DNA of 64,000 nucleotides from CAVRUH01 sp963822595 (lineage in GTDB: Bacteria; Chlamydiota; Chlamydiia; Chlamydiales; Waddliaceae), in NCBI GenBank assembly GCA_963822595.1, contig CAWGIG010000005.1:434001-498000 (forward strand). Reading direction: 5' to 3'. A model generated the notes under the pieces. The model was not told where the DNA came from. It did not search any database and worked only from the letters and a program-made list of their open reading frames with translations. The translations under genes and the position numbers were made by a program. Below are positions 1 to 7,742 of this stretch, piece after piece (the first letter of the stretch is position 1; every line of letters begins with the position of its first letter).

Positions 1-135
1 GTAGTTTTTTCCATTAAATTCTACTGTAACTTCTTTTGGAAACATTTTTCCCGAATTCAGATCCTGGAAGTTCTCTTGGCTGCCACCCATCAGACTCATT
101 GCAGCCAGGGCAACACTAAAATTATGTTTTATCAT
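1..135 (-). CDS. N-terminus of a probable secreted protein (partial)
   Basis: The reading frame opens at ATG 135-133 on the minus strand and stays open to the window edge (45 codons). It starts MIKHNFSVALAAMSLMGG, a short basic start followed by a hydrophobic stretch, as in a signal peptide. The mature part begins near SQENFQDLNSGKMFPKEVTV. The phrase FPKEVTVEFNGKNY faintly resembles the start of chalcone-isomerase-like periplasmic domains, but too little is present to assign a family. Function unknown. Confidence 0.5.
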   Translation of the reverse strand, partial: MIKHNFSVALAAMSLMGGSQENFQDLNSGKMFPKEVTVEFNGKNY

Positions 136-199
136 CGAAATCTCCATTGAATTATGTATATAGGTATCACATAATATAGCACTAAAGCAATCTTTTTTA

Positions 200-295
200 G
201 CCACGTAGGTCGCGAAGAGAGGGAAGGACACGCGAAGAAAAACATTTTTTTTAAAAACTTCGCGTGTTCTTCGTTTTCTTCGCGACCTTCGTGGC
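200..295. repeat. Long imperfect inverted repeat of CGCGAAG/CTTCG words
   Basis: The left arm (200-237, GCCACGTAGGTCGCGAAG...) pairs with the right arm (258-295, ...CTTCGCGACCTTCGTGGC) with a few mismatches around an A/T-rich loop. It lies between the minus-strand gene start at 135 and tRNA-Ala at 377. A related single-arm copy is seen at 11624-11660, just upstream of mdh. It could form a strong hairpin in RNA or DNA; its role is unknown. Confidence 0.7.
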
Positions 296-376
296 AATTT
301 TTTGTGGGAGAAGAAGATTCGGTGAAAAAAGCTTGCACAAAAACGGTAATTTGGAGTATCGTTAGCGTTATATTTT

Positions 377-449
377 GGGGGTTTAGCTCAGTTGGTAGAG
401 CATCTGATTTGCATTCAGAGGGTCAGGAGTTCGAGTCTCCTAGCCTCCA
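377..449 (+). tRNA. tRNA-Ala (anticodon TGC)
   Basis: A full cloverleaf can be drawn. The acceptor arms GGGGGTT (377-383) and AGCCTCC (442-448) pair with G-T wobbles, and the discriminator is A449. The anticodon stem is TCTGA/TCAGA around the loop TTTGCAT, giving anticodon TGC at 410-412. The T stem is AGGAG/CTCCT with loop TTCGAGT. CCA is not encoded. It is followed three bases later by tRNA-Ile. Confidence 0.97.
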
Positions 450-452
450 AAC

Positions 453-526
453 GCGGCCATAGCTCAGTTGGTTAGAGCGCTACACTGATAATGTAGAGGT
501 CCCAAGTTCAAGTCTTGGTGGCCGCA
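453..526 (+). tRNA. tRNA-Ile (anticodon GAT)
   Basis: The acceptor arms GCGGCCA (453-459) and TGGCCGC (519-525) pair perfectly, with discriminator A526. The anticodon stem CTACA/TGTAG encloses CTGATAA, giving anticodon GAT. The T arm has the TTCAAGT loop. The Ala(TGC)-Ile(GAT) pair often sits inside rRNA spacers; here it stands alone ahead of adk and is probably transcribed as one unit. Confidence 0.97.
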
Positions 527-578
527 TAGGTAGCTCGGCGTGTCCTCACGCCGAGAATACAATTCTTTTGGAGATCTA

Positions 579-1202
579 GTGAATCACAAGCAAAAAGTTA
601 TTATTCTTTTAGGGCCTCCCGGCTCAGGAAAAGGGACACAAGCTAAAGAATTGTCTCAAAAGCTGTCAATCCCCCATATTTCTACAGGCGATATTTTCAG
701 AGCGATCATCAAAGGAAATACATCGCTCGGCGAGCAAGCAAGATCTTTCATGAATATCGGCCAGCTAGTGCCCGACGAATTAGTGAATGAAATAGTTGTC
801 GAACGCTTACACCAACCGGATGCTGCAAATGGCTTCATGCTCGATGGCTACCCAAGGACAATTCCACAGGCTGATGCAATTGGATCCCAGCTAAATGCTG
901 ATGCTCAGGTCGTGGTCATTAATATTCAGGTCCCTGATGAAACAATTATCAAACGGATTTCCGGAAGGCTTTCCTGCCCTAGCTGCGGCAGTGTCTATAA
1001 TAAATTCTTTTCTCCGCCAAAAAAAGCCGGCATTTGCGATAAATGCGGCGCCGAATTGGTTCAAAGACCTGATGATAGCGCGGAAGTTGTCGTGGAAAGA
1101 CTCCGGGTTTACAATCATCAAACAGCCCCGCTGATCGATTATTATGAGAAGAAAGGTTTTTACTCAACGTCAATGGCGACCGCGATCCGGAAGTCGTTCT
1201 AA
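579..1202 (+). CDS. adk: Adenylate kinase, C-terminus altered by a frameshift
   Basis: Adenylate kinase interconverts ATP+AMP and 2 ADP in the cytoplasm. The P-loop GPPGSGKGTQ is near the N-terminus, followed by the AMP-binding segments HISTGDIFR and LDGYPRT. The LID is the zinc type, with CPSCGSVYNKFF and CDKCGAEL supplying four cysteines. GTG 579 is preferred as start because GGAG stands about six bases upstream and the product then begins just before the core beta strand; a GTG at 540 gives an unsupported extension. The frame ends at 1202 with an atypical tail (STSMATAIRKSF). In the next frame, 1169-1225 reads VNGDRDPEVVLNEIMKKL, a typical family C-terminus. One missing base near 1168 (ACGGTC read as ACGTC) explains the break; the restored protein would be 215 aa ending at 1225. 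Confidence 0.93.
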   Translation: MNHKQKVIILLGPPGSGKGTQAKELSQKLSIPHISTGDIFRAIIKGNTSLGEQARSFMNIGQLVPDELVNEIVVERLHQPDAANGFMLDGYPRTIPQADAIGSQLNADAQVVVINIQVPDETIIKRISGRLSCPSCGSVYNKFFSPPKKAGICDKCGAELVQRPDDSAEVVVERLRVYNHQTAPLIDYYEKKGFYSTSMATAIRKSF

Positions 1203-1208
1203 ACGAAA

Positions 1209-2312
1209 TTATGAAGAAACTTTAGCTAATTCTTGTTCGATAAATTCTTTCAAAGTCTTTCTTGAAAAAATATTGGCCTCTTTAAGGTCATTGACTGTAA
1301 TCAGCCCCAGCTTTTCCAAAGTATTTCTAGCGAGAGAAAAGAGCTTCTCGCGATGCTCCATCCTCTCAGCTTCCGTATGTTTTGAAAGATCAAGATCCAG
1401 TTCCTCAGGTTTTATTATTCCGGGAAGCAATCCTAAGTCTAGGTAGTCTCTAAGATACCAGACCTCCAATTTGGATAAACCTTCGATTGCAGGTTCATCT
1501 TCGCGCAAAGATTCAATTTTTTCTGGGGTGTGGGGGTCGTTATAGATGCGGAAAAGCCTAAGCTTAAGATCGGTATAAAGCCCCGGCGAATTGGGAATAT
1601 GTTTATTTCCTATCGCATGGATTAACATCTTATTCGAGCGATCTTTGGAGACATTCAGATTTTCGATAAGATCGAGTCGGAGGGTATTCCAGGCAAGAGC
1701 AAGAACGATGTTAGCTTTTTCCAAAAGATGATGAAATTGAAGAGAAATTTCATCGATGCGATTGATTATTTCTTGGGCTTCATTTCTGCCGAGTTCGTTG
1801 ACATTGAGGAGTTCTATTTCTCGGGTGATTGAAAAGATTTGGATTTCGAGGTCTTTGATTGTTTCGGTAAATTCGTGACTGAGGAGAGTAATGTGATGTT
1901 GGACCGGTTCGGTGACGCTTTCGTGTTTTAGTATGGCAATCTCTTTTTCGGTGCCAAAAAGGATGAGTTTTGAGAAAATATCGTGGCTCATACCGACGAG
2001 GATAGGGGAGAGCTTCCAGTGGTGTTTATCTTCGATGCATAGGATGGTGTCAAGGAGTTCGAAAATTTGGGGGATGGTGAGTATGTTGCCGGCAGCTTCG
2101 AGAAGGGATCTATCAGTGAGACCGACGATTGCGGCGCGGGTTTTTTTTCTCCAGTTGCCATCGTTTGTCTCGTTAATTTTCACAAGGGTGGAGCGTATTT
2201 GATTTTTGTCCATATGCGAGATTTCGTTTTCCAAGACTTCGGGGGTGGCGTTAGCAGCGAATTTAGCTATTTCTTCTGCATCGGCTGTCTTAAAATTGGG
2301 AGCTTTCGCCAT
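1209..2312 (-). CDS. Uncharacterised 367-aa helical protein
   Basis: The start ATG at 2312 is preceded by a GAGGA ribosome site. The product is acidic, has no signal peptide or membrane segment, and looks almost wholly alpha-helical. Its N-terminal half has leucine-rich helical units (ATPEVLENEISHMD, RAAIVGLTDRSLLEAAGNIL), followed by a likely coiled coil (TETIKDLEIQIFSITREIEL, RNEAQEIINRIDEISLQF). I do not recognise a family; it looks like the hypothetical cytosolic or effector proteins common in amoeba-associated chlamydiae. Its 3' end overlaps the restored adk 3' end tail to tail by 17 bp. Confidence 0.8.
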   Translation of the reverse strand: MAKAPNFKTADAEEIAKFAANATPEVLENEISHMDKNQIRSTLVKINETNDGNWRKKTRAAIVGLTDRSLLEAAGNILTIPQIFELLDTILCIEDKHHWKLSPILVGMSHDIFSKLILFGTEKEIAILKHESVTEPVQHHITLLSHEFTETIKDLEIQIFSITREIELLNVNELGRNEAQEIINRIDEISLQFHHLLEKANIVLALAWNTLRLDLIENLNVSKDRSNKMLIHAIGNKHIPNSPGLYTDLKLRLFRIYNDPHTPEKIESLREDEPAIEGLSKLEVWYLRDYLDLGLLPGIIKPEELDLDLSKHTEAERMEHREKLFSLARNTLEKLGLITVNDLKEANIFSRKTLKEFIEQELAKVSS

Positions 2313-2418
2313 GGTACATATTTCCTCTATTCAACCTTATGACTTATTTTCGAAAAAAAATATATTACTTTTTTTTAAAAAATAGACATTAGGCCAACAA
2401 TTTTCAACAAATCCTAGG

Positions 2419-2608
2419 ATTCATAGACACAAATAACAGGATAAGCAGGATCGCAAGCGGAAGGATAAAAAAGGATAAGAAAAGATAAGAAAGAAAAAAA
2501 GAATTGTTATTTTTTTATTTCTTTCTTATCTTTTCTTATCTTTTTTCTTATCCTCTTTTTATCCTGCCGCTTGCGATCCTGCTTATCCTGTTATTTGTGT
2601 CTATGAAT
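2419..2608. repeat. AGGATAAG-type long inverted repeat, copy A
   Basis: The arms start ATTCATAGACACAAATAACA at the left and mirror this at the right. They then carry the core CAGGATAAGCAGGATCGC and A/G-rich repeats of GGATAAG. The outer 42 bp are perfectly complementary; the first mismatch is at GCGGaAGG versus GCGGcAGG. The right arm ends against the tgt stop codon, so it may act as the tgt terminator hairpin. Copies B (23782-23977) and C (51691-51882) share the core but not the outer arms. Confidence 0.9.
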
Positions 2609-3744
2609 TAAACGAGATCATTGAGGATGGATTCGCGATAGTCTTTCATTAATCCTATCATGAAGTGCAGGTTATGGATGGTTGCTAGTGTATAGAACGT
2701 TAATTCACTCGCCTTGAATAGGTGATGCAAATAGGCCACATTATAATTTTTACAGGTACTGCAGCTGCATTCCTTATCTATAGGCTCATAATGCATGGCG
2801 TTGACTCCCCTAGATAACTTCAGCCCCCCTGTCTTTGTCAGCAAAAGACCATGTCGCGCCGCGCGCGTCGGGTAAGAGCTATCAAAAGTGTCAATCCCAA
2901 GAGGAATACACTGCACAAGAGACTCCAAATCACCAATTCCCAGAAGATGGTTCGGCTTTTCTTCAGGGAGTCTTGGAAGGAGACCGGTAAGCATCTCAAC
3001 CATCTCAGGTTTCGTCTTTCCAAGCGACCCGCCAATCGAATACCCATCAAAAGGGAGATCGGTCAAAAATTCGCAGCTTTCCCGTCTCAAGGCCGGGTCA
3101 ACCCCGCCATGAATCACGGCATACATCGCTTGATTGTTTCGATTTTTGAGATGCTCTTCTAAGGATCGCTTTTCCCAGCGATGAGTTCGGTCTAATGATG
3201 TTCTTAATGCCTCAGGCCCAATGTGATAAGGGGGGAGTTCGTCGAAAGGGATAATAATATCGGCACCTAATGCTTTTTGTACCTGAACTGAGGATTCTGG
3301 AGTGAGGTGGACCTTGCTGCCATCCCGATACGAACGAAAGCAAACACCATCCTCTGTGATTTTTAGGACATGACCGTCTTTTTTCTTAGTTCCTCGGCTT
3401 TTAAGTTCATTGGCGACCGATCCATAAGCGAGGGAAAATACTTGAAATCCTCCGGAATCTGTGATGATAGGAAGCTTTCGGCCAATGAATGAGTGGAGTC
3501 CGCCAGCTTGACGTACAGCTTCGGGTCCCGGTTGCAAAAGGAGGTGGTAGGTGTTGCAAAACATGAGCTGCAAGCCCATAGAGTCGAGGGTATTATTATC
3601 TAGCCCTTTGATGCTTCCATTTGTCCCTACAGCTACAAAATTGGGGGTGTCGATAATCCCGTGAGGTGTATGGATGCGCCCTACGCGAGCGCGGGATCGT
3701 TTGGAGCGATGGATAAGTTCAAAAGAAAAGGATTCTGCATTCAT
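2608..3744 (-). CDS. tgt: tRNA-guanine(34) transglycosylase, probably queuine-specific
   Basis: This enzyme exchanges guanine at wobble position 34 of GUN-anticodon tRNAs for a queuosine base. In the 378-aa product the general-base Asp is near 96 (TDSGGF), the nucleophile Asp near 288 (TFDSSYPTR), and the zinc site is C326, C328, C331 and H357. The start at 3744 has AGAGGA upstream and overlaps the yhhQ stop as ATGA, so the two are translationally coupled. The base-recognition loop reads GGSLGK, with Gly where preQ1-type bacterial enzymes have Val (GGLAVG); eukaryotic queuine enzymes also have Gly there. With the YhhQ neighbour this points to salvage of host queuine, as described for Chlamydia trachomatis. 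Substrate choice is inferred. Confidence 0.95.
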   Translation of the reverse strand: MNAESFSFELIHRSKRSRARVGRIHTPHGIIDTPNFVAVGTNGSIKGLDNNTLDSMGLQLMFCNTYHLLLQPGPEAVRQAGGLHSFIGRKLPIITDSGGFQVFSLAYGSVANELKSRGTKKKDGHVLKITEDGVCFRSYRDGSKVHLTPESSVQVQKALGADIIIPFDELPPYHIGPEALRTSLDRTHRWEKRSLEEHLKNRNNQAMYAVIHGGVDPALRRESCEFLTDLPFDGYSIGGSLGKTKPEMVEMLTGLLPRLPEEKPNHLLGIGDLESLVQCIPLGIDTFDSSYPTRAARHGLLLTKTGGLKLSRGVNAMHYEPIDKECSCSTCKNYNVAYLHHLFKASELTFYTLATIHNLHFMIGLMKDYRESILNDLV

Positions 3745-4412
3745 GCCAATTCCTCTTTTACTAGGCGCTTTGAAAAGGCGACGATTGGGGTACTGCAGGC
3801 GATCATGATGCATTTGACGAAAAAGCTGATCAAAATGATGTCGAATACTGATTCTACAATCCCGTATAGACCTACAAAACTAAAGAGAATGGTGTCCAGC
3901 AATTGGGATAGAAATAGCGAAAGTCCCACTCTTTTAGCAAAGGAATCTCCGGAAAATCGCGCTTTTAGCCATGAAAAAAGGATGAGATCGAGTTTCATCA
4001 CGAGATAGAATACAAAGATGGAAGCGAAGATGATGCGAGGGGTTGCGGCAAAGATCGTCTCGAAACTCGCTTGAGTCAGGTCGCTAGCTGCCGGGAGGTA
4101 TCCTAGATGGATTTGACTCATTACCATGAAGAAAATAAGTCCCAGAAAAGAAATTTTTATCGCTTTTTGGGCGAGATCTTTTCCATAGTATTCCTGTAAA
4201 AGATTCAGGGACAAAATGCACCCAATAGAGTAAACATCGCTGCATGTTACGGTCATTCCAAATAGATGCATCTGTTTAACCACAAACAGGTTGGCTAGAA
4301 TCGCTTGAACCGCCACAAGGCTAATAAGGGAATAACAGTTCCCATAGCGAAGCGCGGCAATTACAAACGCGATGACAATAAAAATATGTGTTATAAAAAG
4401 AATCTCATTCAT
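3741..4412 (-). CDS. yhhQ: YhhQ-family queuosine precursor transporter
   Basis: This is a 223-aa integral membrane protein with about six hydrophobic segments, starting ILFITHIFIVIAFVIAALRY. Family-type motifs are NLLQEYYGKDLAQKA and, near the C-terminus, SQLLDTILFSFVGLYG (the SQ..DT signature of the DUF165/VUT-1 family). Members import queuine or preQ bases across the inner membrane. It is cotranscribed with and overlaps tgt by four bases, which supports a two-gene queuosine salvage operon. No queuosine biosynthesis gene is visible in the window. Confidence 0.9.
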   Translation of the reverse strand: MNEILFITHIFIVIAFVIAALRYGNCYSLISLVAVQAILANLFVVKQMHLFGMTVTCSDVYSIGCILSLNLLQEYYGKDLAQKAIKISFLGLIFFMVMSQIHLGYLPAASDLTQASFETIFAATPRIIFASIFVFYLVMKLDLILFSWLKARFSGDSFAKRVGLSLFLSQLLDTILFSFVGLYGIVESVFDIILISFFVKCIMIACSTPIVAFSKRLVKEELA

Positions 4413-4441
4413 AAGCCTCTAAACTATACCACAAATATAAT

Positions 4442-6019
4442 TTATAATCCACTAGAGAGTGAGCCTTTTAAGTATTCTTTAAAATCGTGCAATTCCTGAG
4501 TAATTTTGGTCACTTCTATCGTTTCTAGCTTTTCGAACAGCTCTTCACGAGTGGTACATGAAGCTATCAAATTACGTGCCGTTAAAATCTCTTGATCATT
4601 TCCCTTGGTACTGCATTTAGCACATACATGATTCCATTTAGCTAACATGAGACCTGTGAATCCTATCGCTGATAAATCCTTAAATTGATAATTAAGAACG
4701 TACTGAAACTTAGTATTTTCACTATCCTTTATTTCGGTGAGTTTGTATACAACACCATCAACCCTAGTGAACCAAACATCACTTCCATCATACCAAATTT
4801 CTTTTATCGTGAATTCTTTTGTTAGAGCACACAAAGTAGGTTCGAGATATTCATCATCAGGAGTATCACTCACTAAATATCGAGTTGTACCACCCGTTCC
4901 TCTATAATACAGTTTTCCATCAGCAAGAAATAAAGAGCTGCGATAATCTAATTCTATGGCATGGCTAATGTTGTCCAATGTCCTCACTTGCACATAATCA
5001 TCACCATGATGCCTCCAGCATTCACCGTCTTCTGTGAGCACAAATCGACCCCCATCGGACACTTCCTTAATTTTTTTACCGCGTAATGAGATAAAATCTT
5101 TCTGACATATAGAGCCTCTGAAATCTCCTACGATATGTGTGATCCTATCTTTCATTAAAAGAATAATCATTCTTGATCTTTGCAATAGTTTATCGACACA
5201 CTTAAATTCAAATCGAAGCTGGTGATTTTCATAAACTTTTGTTGAGCCATCTTTATACTTCAATGCTAATGTAGAAAATGAAGTGACAATTTGTTCAATA
5301 TCGCGATAGTCGGAATCCCACCAAACTTTATTTTCAATTGGTCTTGTCAGGTAAAAGCGAAATAATTTTCTCTTTGTACATGCATAAAAAGCAGCATTAT
5401 TTGCATCTGCAGTGTTTATTACAGGTTTTATATTTAATTTTTCAAGAGAAGGCAGACTATATCCGTCACCTTGTAATAAAAGTACTTTTTCATCTTCAGT
5501 GTGCACTATCAGAGTGAAATGATGTTCATTTAAACGACTCCAAAATACAGATCGAATGGGACAATTGTATAAGGATTCTACTTCACCAAAATTGACAAAT
5601 CTATATTTCTTTTTTGAATGAGGAATAAGGGAAGCTTTGTCAGCGCCTGAAAAGAAAACGCGACCTGAATCGCCACCGGAATAAATGATTGTTCCGTTGT
5701 CACCCAGAGGAAATATTCGTGGAGGTAATAAGCGGCAATAGACTTTATAGAGGGTTTTCATATGATTTGAGTATTTTTTTGAACATTTAAATATGCGACC
5801 AAGGGACATAAGGTCTTTCACGCATAGATGGGAAGCTATCTTAGACATCATGTCACGGGGAAGGTGATGCAAATTGAGTCCATTTCTATGAACCTTTAGG
5901 CGGAAGTAAGAATTGTCAGGATGGGGATTTTCTAAAGTAAGGTCTTGGAGGTAACTGCTAAGAGTTAGAGGGGGTGTGTATCCGCTTATTGCATTACAGG
6001 TTGCACTGGCTCCATTCAT
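4442..6019 (-). CDS. F-box protein with RCC1-like propeller region
   Basis: This 525-aa protein starts at 6019 behind an AAGGAG site. Residues about 50-95 (LHHLPRDMMSKIASHLCVKD...) form an F-box-like segment. After it come repeated short beta-rich units with Gly/aromatic turns (GDNGTIIYSGGDSGRVFF, SDGGRFVLTEDGECWRH, LADGKLYYRGTGG, VWFTRVDGVVYKL) that resemble an RCC1-type beta-propeller. Such F-box proteins recruit host SCF ubiquitin ligase in amoeba parasites, so it is a probable secreted effector; no secretion signal can be read. A CAKC pair lies near the C-terminus. The F-box and effector role are inferred from pattern only. Confidence 0.8.
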   Translation of the reverse strand: MNGASATCNAISGYTPPLTLSSYLQDLTLENPHPDNSYFRLKVHRNGLNLHHLPRDMMSKIASHLCVKDLMSLGRIFKCSKKYSNHMKTLYKVYCRLLPPRIFPLGDNGTIIYSGGDSGRVFFSGADKASLIPHSKKKYRFVNFGEVESLYNCPIRSVFWSRLNEHHFTLIVHTEDEKVLLLQGDGYSLPSLEKLNIKPVINTADANNAAFYACTKRKLFRFYLTRPIENKVWWDSDYRDIEQIVTSFSTLALKYKDGSTKVYENHQLRFEFKCVDKLLQRSRMIILLMKDRITHIVGDFRGSICQKDFISLRGKKIKEVSDGGRFVLTEDGECWRHHGDDYVQVRTLDNISHAIELDYRSSLFLADGKLYYRGTGGTTRYLVSDTPDDEYLEPTLCALTKEFTIKEIWYDGSDVWFTRVDGVVYKLTEIKDSENTKFQYVLNYQFKDLSAIGFTGLMLAKWNHVCAKCSTKGNDQEILTARNLIASCTTREELFEKLETIEVTKITQELHDFKEYLKGSLSSGL

Positions 6020-6121
6020 ATAAACTCCTTTTTTTTGGAACAGATATAAGTGAATATTCTTTAATAATCAATTCAAAATCATAGCCTAAAGAAATTCCCA
6101 ACATGAGGTCTCCTCCCTTGT

Positions 6122-6154
6122 TATGCAAGCGTATGTAGCTTACTGTGTCCCCAC
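6122..6154. repeat. Truncated copy of the 11480-11619 palindrome arm
   Basis: These 33 bases (TATGCAAGCGTATGTAGC onward) match one arm of the 49-bp inverted repeat at 11480-11528 with a single substitution (TATGCAAG versus TATACAAG). The match stops exactly where the next palindrome (6155-6465) starts, so the two elements are joined head to tail. Confidence 0.85.
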
Positions 6155-6465
6155 TATTGGTTTAATTTCGGCTAATTCTTAAACCCCGGATAAGGGGTTT
6201 TGGTTTGGTAGCCCAGGGTTTACGGCATCCGCATACCCTGGGTAGATTCATAAAAATTCTTGCACCCCCGAATGGGGGTGCCGGTTTTGATCATGCTCAC
6301 AACATGTTTTAGAGCATATTTTGCAGCTGACAGAAACCGGCACCCCCATTCGGGGGTGCAAGAATTTTTTGATCTATACCCAGGGTATGCGGATGCCGAA
6401 AACCCTGGGCTACCAAACCAAAACCCCTTATCAGGGGTTTAAGAGTTGGCCGAAATTAAACCAAT
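6155..6465. repeat. 311-bp composite inverted repeat with nested palindromes
   Basis: The outer arms ATTGGTTTAATTTCGGC (left) and GCCGAAATTAAACCAAT (right) frame nested palindromes: AAACCCC..GGGGTTT, TAGCCCAGGGT..ACCCTGGG, and CACCCCCGAATGGGGGTG on both sides of a loop near 6290-6330. It fills the gap between two divergent effector-like genes. Open frames inside it are by-products of the repeat, not genes. Its function is unknown. Confidence 0.85.
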
Positions 6466-6545
6466 GCCCGACGAAGTTAAAAAGATTGCATTATTAGGAA
6501 AAAGTTTGGTATTTTACTTGAATTATCATAAAGAAAGAAATTAAT

Positions 6546-7580
6546 ATGAATGTAATTCGATTCTTGGCAGCAACTGTTGATGACATTGCAGAGCGTTTTA
6601 AAAAAAGGGAAATCCCGCAACTTCATAATGACATCTATAGGAAAATTTTAGAATACCTGCCAATTGTAGATAAAATCCATTTGTCTCTAACATGTAAAAG
6701 AGTTTATGCGGTAACCGAATTACATCTTTGTTACCAAGCGAAAGAATTAGGATTTCTATCATCCACTTTTCCTGATAAAACAGAGGCAAGAGATTTTTTC
6801 GCTACATTATTTAAAATTGTTAGGATTTTGGGAAGATACAGATTTTTACAAGAATCAGAAATCAAACGATACGATCATAGAGGATTCTGGATAAATGGTG
6901 TTGTTATGGATACCGAATCTACTCTTCGAAATATTCCTAAACTAAGTACGGAAAGATTAATAAAATTATATGATGATTTAGACAAATATTTGGTCAGTTC
7001 TGGAGAAAATTCTAGTATGGCGATTTGTAATCCGTGCTTACATCTCTTTATCCTAAGACATCTTCCAAAGCAATCAAACGAAGAAATACGTTTACAGTCA
7101 ATTATCGTTAATCAAGCTGTTCGCTTTGCGGCAATTAATGGTTGCCTTGATATCATTGATTTTTTTATTAATCATGGGGCTGATTTAAACCATCACTCTC
7201 GAGGCAGGACTCCCTTATTATGTGCTTTACATGAACGAAAGAATAATGTTGTAAATTATTTACTTGAAAATGGTGCGGATCCTAATATTTGCGAAAGTGA
7301 TAGGGATGCACCCATTCATAAGTCTGTATGGCACGGTGATATAGATATGATCAAAACTCTACTACTCAAAGGTGTAAATATTAATACTCGTGGGCACAAC
7401 GGTTATACCCCTTTAAGAATTGCGCAATGGACTAATAATATAGCAATGATGACTTTTCTTATTGAGAAGGGTGCCGACCCTAATATCCGCGATAACGAGG
7501 GAGAAACCAATCTTAAATATGCTGAAAGAGAGCAACGCACTTTCATCGCGGAATTATTACGAAACGCTGGTGCAAAGTGA
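6546..7580 (+). CDS. F-box and ankyrin-repeat protein
   Basis: In this 344-aa product residues about 22-60 (EIPQLHNDIYRKILEYLPIV, then DKIHLSLTCKRVYAVTEL) form an F-box-like helix bundle. Residues about 190-340 hold four to five ankyrin repeats with the usual GADxN..TPL pattern: NHGADLNHHSRGRTPLLCAL, NGADPNICESDRDAPIHKSV, GVNINTRGHNGYTPLRIAQ and KGADPNIRDNEGETNLKYAE. The architecture is typical of effectors of intracellular bacteria that bring a bound target to the host SCF ligase. The gene is AT-rich and only weakly preceded by a ribosome site (AAAGAAAG). It is divergent from the F-box/propeller gene across a palindrome. Secretion is inferred. Confidence 0.88.
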   Translation: MNVIRFLAATVDDIAERFKKREIPQLHNDIYRKILEYLPIVDKIHLSLTCKRVYAVTELHLCYQAKELGFLSSTFPDKTEARDFFATLFKIVRILGRYRFLQESEIKRYDHRGFWINGVVMDTESTLRNIPKLSTERLIKLYDDLDKYLVSSGENSSMAICNPCLHLFILRHLPKQSNEEIRLQSIIVNQAVRFAAINGCLDIIDFFINHGADLNHHSRGRTPLLCALHERKNNVVNYLLENGADPNICESDRDAPIHKSVWHGDIDMIKTLLLKGVNINTRGHNGYTPLRIAQWTNNIAMMTFLIEKGADPNIRDNEGETNLKYAEREQRTFIAELLRNAGAK

Positions 7581-7591
7581 ATATTTGAGGC

Positions 7592-7720
7592 TTATCCTAC
7601 AATTTCACATGCATAACGAGACAATTTAACATCTGCAACTTGACGTTTCCACCCTCTGCCAATTTCGATCATATCGTGGATATCCACGAAATGATCGAGG
7701 GTAATGGGTCCGCTAGTTTC
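7592..7720 (-). pseudogene. Remnant of a DinD-like (Bro-N/DNA-damage-inducible) gene
   Basis: On the minus strand a 42-codon open stretch bounded by stops reads ...HFVDIHDMIEIGRGWKRQ.. and then VADVKLSRYACEIVG. This matches the conserved region of E. coli DinD (DHFEEILDMVKIGS...LSRYACYLV). No start codon or rest of the gene is present, so it is a fragment of a once longer gene. DinD-type genes are often mobile or phage-linked; here it lies between effector-like genes. Confidence 0.7.
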
Positions 7721-7742
7721 TTACCAGTTGATATTGCTAAAA

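Noticed and set aside
2419..2608. CRISPR array considered for the repeated GGATAAG and GGACG words
   Set aside because: The repeats are short, contiguous, lack unique spacers of constant length, and no cas gene is in the window.
6260..6442. Open frame of 60 codons on the plus strand
   Set aside because: It lies wholly inside the composite palindrome 6155-6465; its codons are the hairpin words, and no ribosome site or family is seen.
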